NCBI GenBank assembly: GCA_014885115.2
Contig: WKLE02002177.1
Span: forward strand, 1-63,439
Reading direction: 5' to 3'
DNA length: 63,439 nt
DNA from: Asterionellopsis glacialis
Lineage: Eukaryota > Bacillariophyta > Plagiogrammaphyceae > Rhaphoneidales > Asterionellopsidaceae
Shown: positions 43,771 through 56,752 of the stretch, piece after piece
Layout of the letters: every line of letters begins with the position of its first letter
Position numbering within the stretch: the first letter of the stretch is position 1
Program-made: the position numbers and the translations under genes
The notes under the pieces: model-generated
The model's database searches: none
Seen by the model: only the letters and a program-made list of their open reading frames with translations
What the model was told of the DNA's origin: nothing

Positions 43771-45822
43771 CTAAAATCTTACACAAACCTTGGTACCATC
43801 AGGATATTCCAAAACTTGAATTCCATCATTGAATGTTGTTTCTGTCGTTCCATCACAAAATATCTTCTTCACTGTACCATCAGGAAATTGAATTTTCTTT
43901 CGACCATCTGTATAATGAATCTCAACTTGATCATTCGGGTACTCGTAAATATCGACCCCTTTGGGATCCATTTTATGAGTAGTCTGTATGAAATGAAAAT
44001 ACAAGAACAAAGGGAAAAAATCTCCATCAGTTTTTGTTTTCTGTTATTACCGTGTACATTGATTGATGGGTTGATTAATACGCCTTCTTACCTTAGTGGA
44101 TGCATAATAATAGGAAATTATGCCTGAATCATCAGCAAATACAGTTTTTACATCACCGTTATTGAAGTATAAGATTTTCTTTCCATCTGGATAAACTTCC
44201 TTTTTACTTCCATTCCGATAGTGAACAATTCGTAATCCATCTGGAAAAACTTTTTCAACTCTACGAGGTATTCGAGTTGTAGCATCCTCTTCATGGAATT
44301 GTTGCTGTGGTGGTGATACCGGTGATTGGTGATGATGGTGCCTATCATCGTTAGGTATAGGCGAAGGTGATAGGGGGTCAACTGTTGTAGTAGGTTGATT
44401 TCGGGTCCGTGGTGTGGTTGACGTTGGTCGAAAGTACTTATCATATTCGTGCTCTCGACTAGCAGTTGTAGTTCTTCCAACATGTTGGGAACTCTCTGTT
44501 TTCGTATTGGGACTTTGAAAGTTTGCGACGCTTGTCGGAGATTGTTGCTTTTTCTCATTATTTGCTTGTAATAGTTCATGTCGTGTATTTACTAATTCTT
44601 CCTCAAGGAATTGTATTTTTTCCTTCTGCCTATGTATTATGGTATCAAGCTGTTGTATTGTTTGTTTGTGTTTCATAGACTCTGTCTGAAGTTCAGATTT
44701 CAAATGTTGTATCGTGCTTGTCAAGTCATTGGCAAATTTCATATTTTGTAATTGCCTACAAGATTCTGCTTCTTCCATTTCGGATGCGAATCGTTTTCGT
44801 TCACATTCAATCAATGTATGTTGCTCCTTGACCCATTTCAATACAGATTTTCTCATGGCAGTAGCCCATGACCTTGCTGATTCTCGTTGATCTGGTGAAC
44901 TCTGTAGCACACTTTCAGTACTTCGTAGTAAGGCCTTTAATTCTTCCCAAGATGATTCTTCAGGGTTGTCTCCTCCATGATTATTCATATTATCTGCAAA
45001 AGCAGGAGTTGTCATTCCGTTCTTGATATCATTATAATCATGTTCTTGGTGTTGTACGGCTGCTGCTGCTGTTACGTCTGGTATAAAACTGTCCCTTGTT
45101 TTCAGCGAAGAGGTATTATCAGTTGCTGTAGTTGGAGTCAATTGCTCAACTTGCTGTCCTGATCCTCTAATATCTTCAATACCTGTCAAGTCAATCTGCA
45201 GGCTATTATTATTATCATTGTCATCACCCCCTGCCTTATTGTTTCGATCCTGTCTATAGATTTTTCGTTGAGACATACTACTTATAGTATGTTCCATTTT
45301 GCGATCATCATCATCATCTTCTTCTGTAAAAAGGCCCCGCCGACGACCATCAACTCTTGAATCCACCTCCCCTTCGTGATCTACTCTTCTTCTCGCCATT
45401 CTGGTACTTTTGGGTGATTCTACTTTGGTTTTTCTCACGAATGTTTCCGTTTGAAAATTTTTCAAATACTTCAAAACATTGTCTAATTCTTGTACGACAT
45501 CATCTACACGATGTATTGCTTCACGGTTATGTTGTCGTTGGTGTACATGATGTTGCACTTGTCTCCTTCTAGGAAAAGCTTGATCATGATCAGCGGAACC
45601 ATCGTTGTTGTACTTTTCTTCTTCTTCGTCAATATGGGGTTCATAATGATGATGATGAGAAGGAGGAGGAGGATTATAATGTGGTTCAGAAGGGAGACGA
45701 ATCACTGGATCTCCCCTCGCTCCAAACAGCGCCCTTCCAGTACCCTGTTGAATGTCTGTGGAATCTTCTTGTTGGAATGGATGTTGTCCATCGGGGGATT
45801 TCTCAATAGAAAATCGAGCCAT
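43771..45822 (-). CDS. CPAP/SAS-4-like centriole assembly protein (TCP10 domain)
   Basis: Two exons, 45822-44092 and 43983-43771, phase 0, 647 residues. The ATG at 45822 is the first in frame. Residues about 285-430 are a coiled coil. The C-terminal about 130 residues form the TCP10/G-box domain: repeated beta strands of the type FPDGLRIVHYRNGSKKEVYPDGKK... then EYPNDQVEIHYTDGRKKIQ and FPDGTVKKIFCDGTTET, with PDG/DG turns. In CENPJ/CPAP and SAS-4 this domain binds a STIL/Ana2 peptide during procentriole assembly. The intron splits the domain exactly, and the repeat continues across it. The N-terminal region is low complexity and shows no tubulin-binding PN2-3 motif that I could identify. It is divergently paired with ASPM. 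Confidence 0.88.
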
Positions 45823-46403
45823 ACTTTGAAGATTCAATCTCACGTTTGTTAATGTTTTGATACTGTTGTACGTCCTTTGGTCTTGGGTTGAGTTGTTGTC
45901 TTCCTGGTCGAACTACAAACTATCGTACCGACTGTGTCAACGCCATTGAGGGGATGAATGAACAACCTCAAAAAAGAGCATGACAGTGTGTGTGACATAC
46001 TTTTGGAATCCTCTAACCTAAAAGGCGGAAGCCCGTCAAGTTTTTTAGTCTTGGCGGGCTCTTGTGAGGAATCTTTCAATATGAACAATACACGTTAAAG
46101 ACGTTAATTTTATGTCTAAATGTACGTCAATTTATACGCATTTTTACATACCATAATAAATTGAAATTCAAATCTCCTCAATCAGGTCCACTTCAAAACT
46201 CGTATGTATCTCTGGAGACGGTTTCCCGAGAACGAAACCAAAAATAGAAAGGTCTGGTGTAACGACCACACAATACAAAAAAAATCGTTCTGGTGCGGTG
46301 TTCCATGAGATTGAAGGTGTAACCTGACAAAGACTCTTTGACATAGAAGATCACGCGTGTGTGTCAACAACCGTTTCCATCTGCACATTAGGATTCGGCC
46401 ATC
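45823..46403. promoter_or_regulatory. Shared divergent promoter region of CPAP-like and ASPM genes
   Basis: 581 bp separates the two initiator ATGs on opposite strands. It has an AT-rich middle (about 46085-46165) and no other credible gene; a 79-codon ORF at 45849-46088 is unsupported. No recognised E2F or CHR element was seen by eye, but a search would be useful because both products act at the mitotic centrosome. Confidence 0.6.
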
Positions 46404-49400
46404 ATGGAGATCTATTGTGAAAATGATGATCAGCATGAAGCAACAACGCCCAAAGTACAACATCGTCGTCGGAAGGTATCGTTTGGGAAAAATTTAACTC
46501 GTACACTTGGATTCGTTGAGGATAATGAGAATATTCGAAAACCGTTAACTCCCCATCACAATAAACGAAACATTCAAAAAAATAATGATTTGTCAAAAAC
46601 ACCTGTGGAAAAACCTTCAGCACTGAACAATTATTTCCTAAAATCACAAACCAACGTTTCAAACGGCAAAGAAAATCAAACTAGTATTCGTACTAGCAAT
46701 ACTACTGTTGTGACTACAGCCGAACAATCTGAACGATCCTCGCCATCGTCAGAGACCACGCCAAGAACAAGTCCCATGCATAATAATGACAAGGAAAATG
46801 CAGGGATTACATCATTTCGTCGCACCTTGCGTGACACCATGTTTTCACCATCTTCATCGACTGCTAAAAAAACTAGGACTCCTTCAAATGATAGTCAGGT
46901 AACACCGGCAAACCAAATATCGTTCTTCGAACCATCTACTAAATCAACGGACAAATATAACAATTTTACGACAACCGCTACAAACAATCGTCTCATAGAA
47001 ATAAAATCTACGAAAAATCGTATTCTGACACCAGCACTTCGACTCAACAGTACTAAAAGTGATAGAAAACAAAGCTGGATATCATCGTTGGCGCAAAAAA
47101 GAGCAAATTTGGGATTTCCACAACGGAATCTACCTCAACAACAAGCACCACACACACCAAATTCATTGCTAAAGACTGAAATGAACATGTTGGAAGCCGA
47201 TGAAAGCTTACTTGTTTCACCACAAGAAGCTGATATGGGTGCTCTATCAATGCTTGCCAACGCTCAGTCTGCAAAGAAGACGACAAGTCCGCTACTTTTG
47301 GACAATGTGATTATGGCCTATCAAGAAAACAACAAGAAAGATAACAAGGATGCAATGGAAAATAAAGCTGCTTTATCTTCAACCACAAAGAGTACTACAA
47401 AAATGGTTCAGTTCAAACTTAATGAAGAGAAAAAAGAGGAAGAAGTGATCGCACAAAAAGAGATATCTCAAAGAGTGGTGAATGTTAATAGGGAAGAGAA
47501 CACAAAAGAAACACACAACGACAAAAGTAGTCTCACTTATGAGCCTCGTGGCAATGGAGTTCAATTGGATCTATCTAACATGTTCTCTAAAATTGGTAAC
47601 GATCACGTTCCTCAATCTGAACCCAAGTCCCGTATTCCTGTAGCACAACTTGAATATTTTCAAGATGGATTATGGATGGATTTTGGCGAAGAAAAGGAAA
47701 ATATTGTAGGTAAAGGTCGAACATTACCCATGATTTTAGAGGCTCCATCATATGCTGGTGATGCGTACATTGTAGAAGTTGAAAAGGTTCCAGTCAAAAA
47801 AGGAATTCAACTTAACTTGAGTGATGATACTGAAGTTGTCAAATCATTCCAACTGAAAGCGGGAGAAAAGATACTTATGCACATTTCGTGGACGCCATGC
47901 GAAGAAGGTGGTATGCGTGAAGTTATTCATTTAAAGTTACCACGAGGTCGACTTCAAATTGCTGTTCACGGACGAGCCCGTACTGTTAAAAAGGCCAAGA
48001 AAACTAAAGGGCAATCTGTAAGTAGTGCCCGTCTGACTTCCTGTAATCCGAAAAAACGCTTTTGTTCGTTCCAATCATGTCTCACATTGTAATCGTTCTT
48101 CTCCATATTCTATGGCATAGACTGGCCGTGTCAAACAGTATCATGCAAATGGCATAGCTACAGATTCCGCAAAGCCTATGCATGTTACACCATCACGTTT
48201 TACCACACCCAAACGTATTGCAGCTACTTGTCATACAACTGTAATGGATCCTAGAATGGCGGAAATGCAATGTGAAGCCTTTGCCAATTGGCTCAACTAT
48301 ATCTTTCATCCTACAGAGGACACCGATCACGAAAATAAAACGAGTAACGTAAGCAAAGTTGCATTGCGGGCATTGATTGTACATCGAAGAATGGCACAAA
48401 CTCGAATGAGAGCTGTTGATTTGTTCAGGACGACACAAATGGTCAAGGCAACGAAGGCAATAAATGCAGAAATTATGCGAGGGCGTTTATCACTGCGACC
48501 TGAACGAGATATTTATGCTGACTTAACTCTGCGAGGGAAGATACTTTCTCTCCTTTTGTCCTATTCAACTCCTTGGCTTAGGATAGGTTTGGAAACATTA
48601 TTTTGTGTAACAATAGATCCGGACAGTCAGAACAATAATAAAGCTTTTACACCTCATAGTAAGGAGGCGACTGTAACAAAAGGAAAATTGACAAAAAATG
48701 GCAAGGTAAGACAACTCATTTCCCACCCATAAAAGTTGAAAATCTAAACAGTTTCAAATTCTGACTCTGATCAACCATTACCTATTTTTCTCATTGGACA
48801 TCATTTTCAGGCTTCTATGAGCCGTATGAAGATAACGCTAAAGAACTTTATCATCAAACGCCTTCTTATAGATCAGGAGATTCTAAAGAAATACACAAAA
48901 GGAAAATGCAAAATGCCTTCTGGTAAATTCGAAAAGAAATTCAGAGCGGAGACAAGACGCGTGGTTCTTTCTCGAATACTGGCTTTGATTGTTTTCCTCG
49001 ACCGAGCAAAGCAAGCTAATGTGATTGAGAACGCACCCCATCTTTTTATACTTAATGCGGAGGTTAAGTCGTCACGAGAAGTTCTTGTGTCGTTTTGTAG
49101 AGATTTCCTATCTTCTGAAGGTAATATCATCAAACATTTGTCACGAATTGGTGTGAAAGTTGGATACAAACAACTTCCAGTTGACGAAATTGATTTTACT
49201 ATTGATAACTTTGCCGTTGACCTCCGAGATGGAATTCGACTGGCCCGAATGACAGAAATCCTCAAAGAAGAAGAGCCGAAGTCACTTTTACTGAAACTCC
49301 GTCTACCTGCAATATCACGCTTACAAAAACTTCATAATGTTGGAGCTGTTCTTGATAGTTTACGTGCTACAGAAACTCCTATTCCTCACGATATTGGTGC

Positions 49401-52400
49401 ACATCACATCGTGGATGGACACCGTGAAATGGTACTTAAACTCATGTGGGCTGTTGTCTGCCACTTTAAACTTGGCACCTTGTTGAATGCGGATGACCTT
49501 GAGACTGAAATCCAAAGTGTTCTTCGAGCAAATAAGTCCAGGAAGAATTTTATTCGGGGTTGCGATGAATTCAATGGATCCGATGACGAATATAAAAATC
49601 AAGAATCATCTTTAGATAGTGAAGAAGAAAGACTGCAGGTGCTTTTGCTTAGATGGTGTAAGGCAGTTTGCTCTTGTTTTGGTATGACAGTTTCTAATTT
49701 CACTACGTCATTTGCAGATGGCAAGGCAATGTGTTTCCTTCTTCACTATTACCACCCTGGTTTATTGAAGCGAACTGAAATTCAGTGGACAACAAAAAAC
49801 TTACCAAAAGCAGTCAGTAAAGGTGATCCATCATATGAACAAGCACTTGAACGAGAACGGCAGAACTCGTTGCTTGCTAGTAATAGGATGGCTGATCTTG
49901 GAGGTATACCACGAATGCTCCCCATGACAGACTCCGAAAATGTTGCTGATGAAAAGGCAATGATACTTTGTTTATCCTACTTGTGCACAAGACTTATGGA
50001 ATCGAGCAAAGAAATATTAGCCTCTATTGTGATTCAGAACTACTATCGCCGTTATCAGCGTATCGTAGAGTTAGAAAAGAAACATGTTGCTGCCAAGGCA
50101 ATCATTCGTATATGGAAAGAATACAGAGAACGATACTTTTCGTCACAAAGGAGAAAGTACTTTGGTTCAGTCTGTACCATTGAAAACTTTGTAATCAGAT
50201 TCGCCGAATCTCTTAAAGCTATTCGAACTGAACGACTAAAACACGAAAAACAAACCAAAGCTGCTCTCAAGATCCAGACATACGTCAGAATGATTATTGC
50301 TGCAAGCATGTTTCGACCCATCCTAAAACAGCAAATTGCTGCCAAAACTATTCAAAAATGTTGGAGAAACTTCTATGCTAGAGAAAGGTCTCATCTTCTG
50401 AAGGAGTCCCACCGTGCATCAATCACTGTACAGAGATTTTGGCGAGGTTACAAGTGCCGTATTGAATACCTGATCAAACAGTACTCCATTTTGAAGCTAC
50501 AGTCTCTAGCACGAAGATATATTACAAGAGCAAGGAAGGAACGGCTTGACAATGCTGCTACCTCCATACAGCGAATTTGGAGAGGATTTTTTGATCAGGT
50601 TCGTTTCCAGATGGATTTGATCGATATAATGACCGTGCAGAGTTTAGTGCGTCGCAGAGCTGGTGTTGCTGAAATGAAACGGCGTGTAGAGGCGGTTATT
50701 ACGATGCAAAGGGCGTCGCGGTACTTTTTAGCAAAGCGCCAACTTACGATCAGACGAGATGAAGAACACCAGAAAAAAAATAAGTTGAAGGCTGCAATCA
50801 TCTGTCAACGCGCTGTGCGTTGCCACCTTGCTATACTTCGCGAGCGAGTGCATCAACAACGAGTAATGAATGCGACTTTGATTCAAAGAAAGTGGAGAAC
50901 GCACTCAGTGCAAAGGAAGTATACACAGGTGAAAACTTCTGTTACGGTATTGCAGGCGCGTTGGAGGGACTATCAAAGAGCGAAGCAATATGAATTGAGT
51001 CATACCGCGGCAACTAAAATACAAAGGGTTTGGAGAACTTTACAAGCTGCTGAGAAGTATCGCGCAAGCTTAGGTAGCATCGTCCGTGTGCAAGCCTTTG
51101 TTAGACGATTGGCAGCTTCCAGCGATTCAGAACGAAGAAAGAATGCAGTGGTGGTAATCCAAGCAGCATCGCGATGTCACCTAGCTCTCCAACGTTTTCG
51201 AAAAAAGAGAATAGAGAGAGAGGCAGCAGTGCGTCTGTGTTCTGCTATTGTCTGCCAAAGCATTGCCCGTAGATTTCTCGCCGTATGTAGATTCCAGAAC
51301 CTCTTACGTCGATCTCAGTCGGCAATTGCGATCCAATGCTTTTGGCGACATCAAAGTGCCCGACGACACTTTGATCTCGTGAAAGAGTCTATTGTGATCA
51401 TTCAATCATTTTACCGAGGAATGTCCGACCGGCAAAAAATGGCAACCTCCAAGTCAAGTGCAATCGTTATCCAAAGTGCTTGGCGCACATATTGGACTAA
51501 GTTGCAGTACCAATTAGATCTTCTTGAGATAACCATTGTCCAAAGTGTAGTGCGTAGAAGGGTTGCGTACATGAAAGCAATTAAACGGAAAGATGCAGCT
51601 TTGCTCATTCAGAGTACTACGCGTCATTGGATCCGCCAGTTACGTGCAGAAAGAGCTCGAGCTGTGGAAGTGCGGGAGAGAAAGGCAGCAACTTGTATTC
51701 AGGCTTGTTGGTTGAGGCATCGTCAAAGAGTTATATTTCAATCTACTTGTTCGGCTACATTAAAAATTCAGGCTTTGGTCCGTGGTAGAGCATACCGTTG
51801 TGCCCTTCAAGAATCACATTCTGCTGCAGTGAAAATTCAATGTAGCTGGAGGAGATTTGCGGCAACCGAGAAGTATGTCAAAATTTTAAAGGCTGCTCTT
51901 AGTTTGCAGAGAATCTTTAGATCGTGGAAGGCTCGTGCTGAACTTGTTGCAAGAGGAACCGCACTTATTTGCATACAATCTGCAGGTCGAGCTTGGGTAG
52001 CGCGGGTCCGTGTAAAATCCATACGCGAAGAAAAAATGAAAATCACTCGGGAATTAGGTGCTCGAAGGAGGTCAAATGCGACATTCTTGCAGGCTTGCTT
52101 TAGAGGCTACGTTGTAAGGCGTGATCTTCATGTGCTCAACAGAAATGCCATCTCAATCCAACGAATTTGGAGAGGATACAATGTTTATATTGAATACCAA
52201 ATGTCCCTTATTCAAATCTTGATTGCTCAGAGCATTGTCCGCGGTTGGGCTGCTCGATTGGAAAGACTCCGACGCAAAAGTGCAATCATTTATTTGCAAA
52301 AGACGACACGTCAAATCATAGCAACACGCGTAGTCCAAGAGGTAAGACTGCAGAAGCGCAAGTTCGATGAGCAACAAAGAGCATCTTTGTTGATTCAGCG

Positions 52401-53859
52401 AAATGTTAGAGGATATTTTGCGAGAATTTATTTGGAAAGAGAAAGAGCTGCACGGATGATCCAGAAAACTTGGCGATGTTATATTGTTCATGTAGATTAC
52501 ATGATTTACATGATTTCAGCCATATCCATTCAATCTGCTTTTAGGCGCTTTCTCGATAACCAGAGACAAGTAAGGATGGTCAGGGCAATCACTGCTTTCC
52601 AGGGCGTTGTTCGTGGGACCGTCCAGAGAAAGACTTACTTGAAAATGAAAGCTTGTGCTGTGGCTGTCCAGTCGTTTGGAAGAATGAGTAATAGTTTGGT
52701 TGAATATGAGCGCAAAAAGAAAGCTTGTCTTACCATTCAAAAGGCTGCACGCGGTATGCTTGTACGGGTGAATCTTCAACTTAACAATTTTGCGGCTACA
52801 GAAATCCAGAGGATCTGGAGAGGCTATCAAGCGAATACTGACTTTTTGATCAGGATTGTTTCAGCAATCAAGATACAGTCGTGCATCCGTCGAAGTCTCG
52901 CTGTAAACGCTGCGAATGAGGTAAGAAGACAACATTTTCTTGATTACGTCGAGTATCTTTTCTTGCAAAAAATGGCAAGTAAAATCCAGCATGCGTTCGG
53001 AGCTTACATGTATCGAAAGGAAATAGCTGCGAATGCGAACATAATTCAAAGAGCAGTCCGAAGGTTTTTGGCAAATTTGAAGTTCCAAAAAATTGTCGCT
53101 TTCATTTGCGAATTTCAAGGAGTCGTTCGAGGACACCTCACCAGGCAATGTCGAACGGAAAAGGTAATGGTTCTTGCGGAACGAGTTGAGCGTGCAAATG
53201 CAAAGGCCCTGATGAATCCAAATATGAGACTAGGTCCTCGCACTTTGTCAGCCTTGACTGTGCTTCAGACAAGCTCCCGTTTAGCTGAAATCATGGGAGC
53301 TGTTTCAACATTGGAATTATGCACAAAACTTTCTATGAATTGTTGTTTTGCCTTTGCCGACGCAAAGGCCCCAGAAATTCTTTATTCTCTCATTCGTACC
53401 TGCAATAGAAGTCTTCCGCATGTAGAACTATTGTATCATATTTTGCGGACGCTTACAAATGTTGCTCAGCATTCCATTTTGATCGAAAGCATTGCTACAG
53501 ATGTTGCAGTTGATGTTTTCATCGACCTCATCCAAATGTTTCGTGATAAGGAACATGTGTTTTGCTTGTCTGTGCATATGCTGGAACACGTCGCTCTCTA
53601 CGGCAGGGAGTTTCGCGATCAATGTAGGGCGAGGGAGAATCTAAAGCGATTAAAAGGGGTGTACTCGCTTAGTCTTCGTAAAATGTCTCTTTTGAGCGAA
53701 AACAAACGACGCACAATTTTGCCAGCCCAAAAGGTGAAGAGAGATTTATATATTCGCTCTAACGACAGAATCCTTGATATGAAAAGGGGAATGAAAACAT
53801 TGCATAGAATAATTTTGGGGTTACAAGATGACGCCGTGCAATACTTGACAGATCGATAA
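46404..53859 (+). CDS. ASPM: ASPM homologue (abnormal spindle-like microcephaly protein)
   Basis: Three exons, 46404-48017, 48121-48705 and 48811-53859, phase 0 throughout, giving 2415 residues. The N-terminal about 400 residues are disordered, with KEN motifs at 89-91 and 130-132 and several S/T-P sites. An ASH (ASPM-SPD2-Hydin) domain lies at about 413-526. Two calponin-homology domains follow the third exon start (about 49045-49480 and 49635-50020), then about 41 IQ-like motifs (I counted them by hand between about 50020 and 53150), and an ARM-like helical C-terminus (about 53220-53640). This is the full ASPM architecture. ASPM binds calmodulin and microtubule minus ends at spindle poles and, in animals, controls spindle positioning. 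Human ASPM is about 3477 residues with more IQ repeats. Confidence 0.95.
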
Positions 53860-53972
53860 CCTAAATAATATGTTGGACAGCTACAACTCTGAATAAAATA
53901 TGTTGATCATAAAATAAAGTTATATGCGAATATATTATATCATAACATATTGATTGATGGAATCAATACATT

Positions 53973-55055
53973 TTATTCACCAAAATCATCACCACCATGA
54001 TCTCCGTCTTCTTCTCCACTTGACTGACCAGCATGAACAACTTTTGGTGGGAAAAGCTTTCGCATTTTGTCTATACCCATGGATTGGATCCAGATTTTTC
54101 CCGGCCCTTGATATATTTAGAGGTGGCAGTGTTCAACGATACAAATATTAGCGTCTGCTGAAACTCATGTCTGTTTAGAAATCAGTCTTTTTCTGTAGAC
54201 GTAATAAAAAGTCACTCACCTATTAATTTGGTAAAAAAGAGATTTTCTCCTGCACAACAGCAAGCCGCGAAGCTGCCCACTGTTTCAACTTCGACACGAA
54301 CACTATCTTCAAAGCAAAGAATACTTTCTGTATCAACAAGGAGTGATTCTCCGCTATTTAAGGTTCGAGTAATAACAGTACCCATTGCCATTAAGAATGC
54401 CCAATCGCCATTTTCAATGGTTTGGACAATCCAATCAATGCCATTACAACAAAAGGAAACTGCACCAGATCCAGGATTGAATCCTGCCGATATTTCTGTT
54501 TCAACACCATTCACAATCGTAGAACACAAGAAAGAATCGCGCTGTGCTACAATCTTTCCGGCTGTAGACATTTTAACAGGAATGATCATACCAGGATAAT
54601 CCGGTGTCATCTATATATTTTGAATTTGGTGAGATTAAACATAGCAGAAGAAATAAAAGTGGGGAAAGCAAACAAATTTTAGACATGGCTAATATTAATG
54701 GAAAGAAATATCATTCGATATCATGAATGGGGGGAAAAGTCGATGAACGTACTGCAATGTACCCATCTTTAGCGGCATTTGTGTTTGTATATGTAAGTTG
54801 GAATAAACTTCCACCACCGGCCAAACGTCCAAATGTCTTTTTAAGACCAGCGAGTTTGACATCCATTTTGACACCATCACTCATATATGCCATTGCACCT
54901 GAAAAACATGTCACAGCACGTTGTGGACGTAAAGGAAATTGTACAATTTGTGCATCACTACCTATAATTTCATATACAGGCATTCCATCTTCATATCGAT
55001 CTGCCTTGGGTGGTACCCAAAGATCAAAACCTGCAATAGTTGGTGCATCAGTCAT
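53973..55055 (-). CDS. AIM24-family protein, copy 1
   Basis: Three exons, 55055-54753, 54610-54220 and 54106-53973 (phase 0, then phase 1), 275 residues. The second and third exons restore the family ending KLIGPGKIWIQSMGIDKMRK, which would be lost if the stop after exon 2 were accepted. The first exon carries YEIIGSDAQIVQFPL and GGGSLFQLTYTN, then TPDYPGMIIPV, the beta-sandwich pattern of AIM24/TIGR00266 proteins. In yeast AIM24 is a mitochondrial inner-membrane protein linked to MICOS and respiratory organisation. The copy shows AACCCAGENLFF where others have a Gly-rich loop, and its acidic tail (EEDGDHGGDD) is unique. No mitochondrial leader is obvious. The gene is divergent from copy 2. 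Confidence 0.85.
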
Positions 55056-55873
55056 ACTACTAGGTAGGTCCTTGCTGATTAGCCTATCTTGAAGACAATG
55101 AACAATTCAATTCCCGATTTGTAACTATATTCCGAGGGATAGTCTAGGATGAAATGCTTCGGTGCTACTTCTTATCGGTATACCTTGTTGTAAAAGGAAT
55201 GTATCCCGTCGACCACCCCAATCCTTGCCCCAACCACCTGATTCTTTCATAATCAAGAGAAGCAATCAAGACACAGCAAAATTCTGCTGTTTTGATATTG
55301 TCATTTAGGTCCTACCAGGTACGCAGTATCCATACTCGCATGTACAGCGAGGATGCAGGACTCTGAATCTCGTAGGACTTTACGTACAAACAGTACTGTA
55401 GTACTGTAGGCAATACTAGCTTCAGATTCAGATGTCGGTAAGGGATAGCCAAAAAAATATCTTTGTAAAATAGTTGAAATCCATCATAATTGTAATGTTA
55501 CATGTCTTGAAAAGAATATTTTTTGATAAACCCTAAGAAAAGATTTTTTATATTGGCTTTTGCTGTTGTCAAATAGAACATTAGTGCAAAGTACGGCGAT
55601 CGTGACTGGTAGCTGTTATTCGTAGGTCCCACGTAGGGTAGATCTACACATGAAAAAATAATGAGGTGTCAACGCGCTGCAATATGATAGCTGTAACCCA
55701 AGACATCCAAGACCGGCGGCTGAATAGAAAGAACTGTGTCCAAGACGGCAGGCACCCAAAGTGCTATCTACTACCGCACTGGGTAAGCCTGAGCTTCTCT
55801 TGGCTGCTATCTAGGTCCGACGTCGCAACAACTCCCTCTTTTCAACAAGACAGAGAAAGAGCAAGAGACAACA
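55056..55873. promoter_or_regulatory. Divergent promoter region between AIM24 copies 1 and 2
   Basis: 818 bp between start codons facing away from each other. It includes a GTCCTACCAGGTAC element at about 55310-55322 and an ACGTAGGGTAGATCTACAC stretch near 55631-55650. No ORF is supported; 55666-55983 overlaps the true first exon of copy 2 in a wrong frame. Confidence 0.55.
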
Positions 55874-56752
55874 ATGGATGTCAAGGATGGAGAACTCGTC
55901 TTGAAGGCGTCAGGATGGGATCATTTGTATATTCCAGAGCCTCAGGTCTCGAAGGTAAGCATTGTGTCATCGTCTGTTTCTAACAGTTGCGACCTTCAAT
56001 CTTTTCTACAATATAATAACCTCATGCATCTGTGATCTCTTATTTCATTTCTAAAATGTGATGTTTAGTATGCCATTACAGGTCATGAGAGTCAGGTTAT
56101 TTCTATGGAGTTACAACCGGGAGAGAGTATTCAGGGTGAACCTGGTACTATGATGTATCTGTCCCATGGGATCAAACAACATGTATCCTGTGAGGGATTT
56201 ATGGGACGTTGTTGTTCTGGTGAAGCCTGTTATGTTGTGAACTATACCAATGAATCGGACGATTCAAAGCCAGCATATGCAGCTTTGACACCTAACTATC
56301 CCACTGCCAAGGTTATACCAGTCGATATGTCATCGCCAAATGTCAATGGTTGCCTGATTGCTCAGCAGGGTGCCTATATGGCATCGTATGGGAATGTCGA
56401 TATTGCCATAAGTTTGGATTGTAATTTTTGCCGATGCTGCTGTGCTGGATTAGGTATGGTCCGTCAAAAGCTTTCTGGCGACGGAACTGCCTTCTTGGCG
56501 GCAACGGGAACCATAGTCCAAAAAGTTCTTGAACCTGGTGAAACAATTTTAGTTGATACCAATTGCGTTTTAGCATTTGCTGAAACATGTAAACTTGATC
56601 TGAGGAGAGCTGGAGGGATTCTAGGTATGGTTGGTGGTGGTGAAGGTATTTTTAATACGACCCTCACAGGACCTGGTCTTGTCATTGTACAAAGTATGAA
56701 TGAAATTATGTTCAAGGAAGCATTGGCAGCTGACAAAATGTATAGAAGGTAA
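55874..56752 (+). CDS. AIM24-family protein, copy 2
   Basis: Two exons, 55874-55954 and 56069-56752, phase 0, 254 residues. The first exon is only 27 codons, starting MDVKDGELVLKASGW and spliced at GTAAGC, so it is easily missed; without it the ORF appears to begin at 56105. The protein has the AIM24 fold landmarks YAITGHESQVISMELQPGE, LTPNYPTAKVIPVDM, ATGTIVQKVLEPGE and the ending LTGPGLVIVQSMN. A Cys-rich hairpin CNFCRCCCAG (about 145-154) sits in the loop before RQKLSGDG, and GRCCSGEAC lies nearer the start. These Cys groups are shared only in part with copy 1 and could be acylated or bind metal; this is inference. Location in mitochondria is assumed from the family only. Confidence 0.85.

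Noticed and set aside
54212..54610. Ending AIM24 copy 1 at the stop after exon 2
   Set aside because: A GTGAGT donor precedes that stop and a third exon at 54106-53973 restores the conserved GPGKIWIQSM ending seen in the other two copies.
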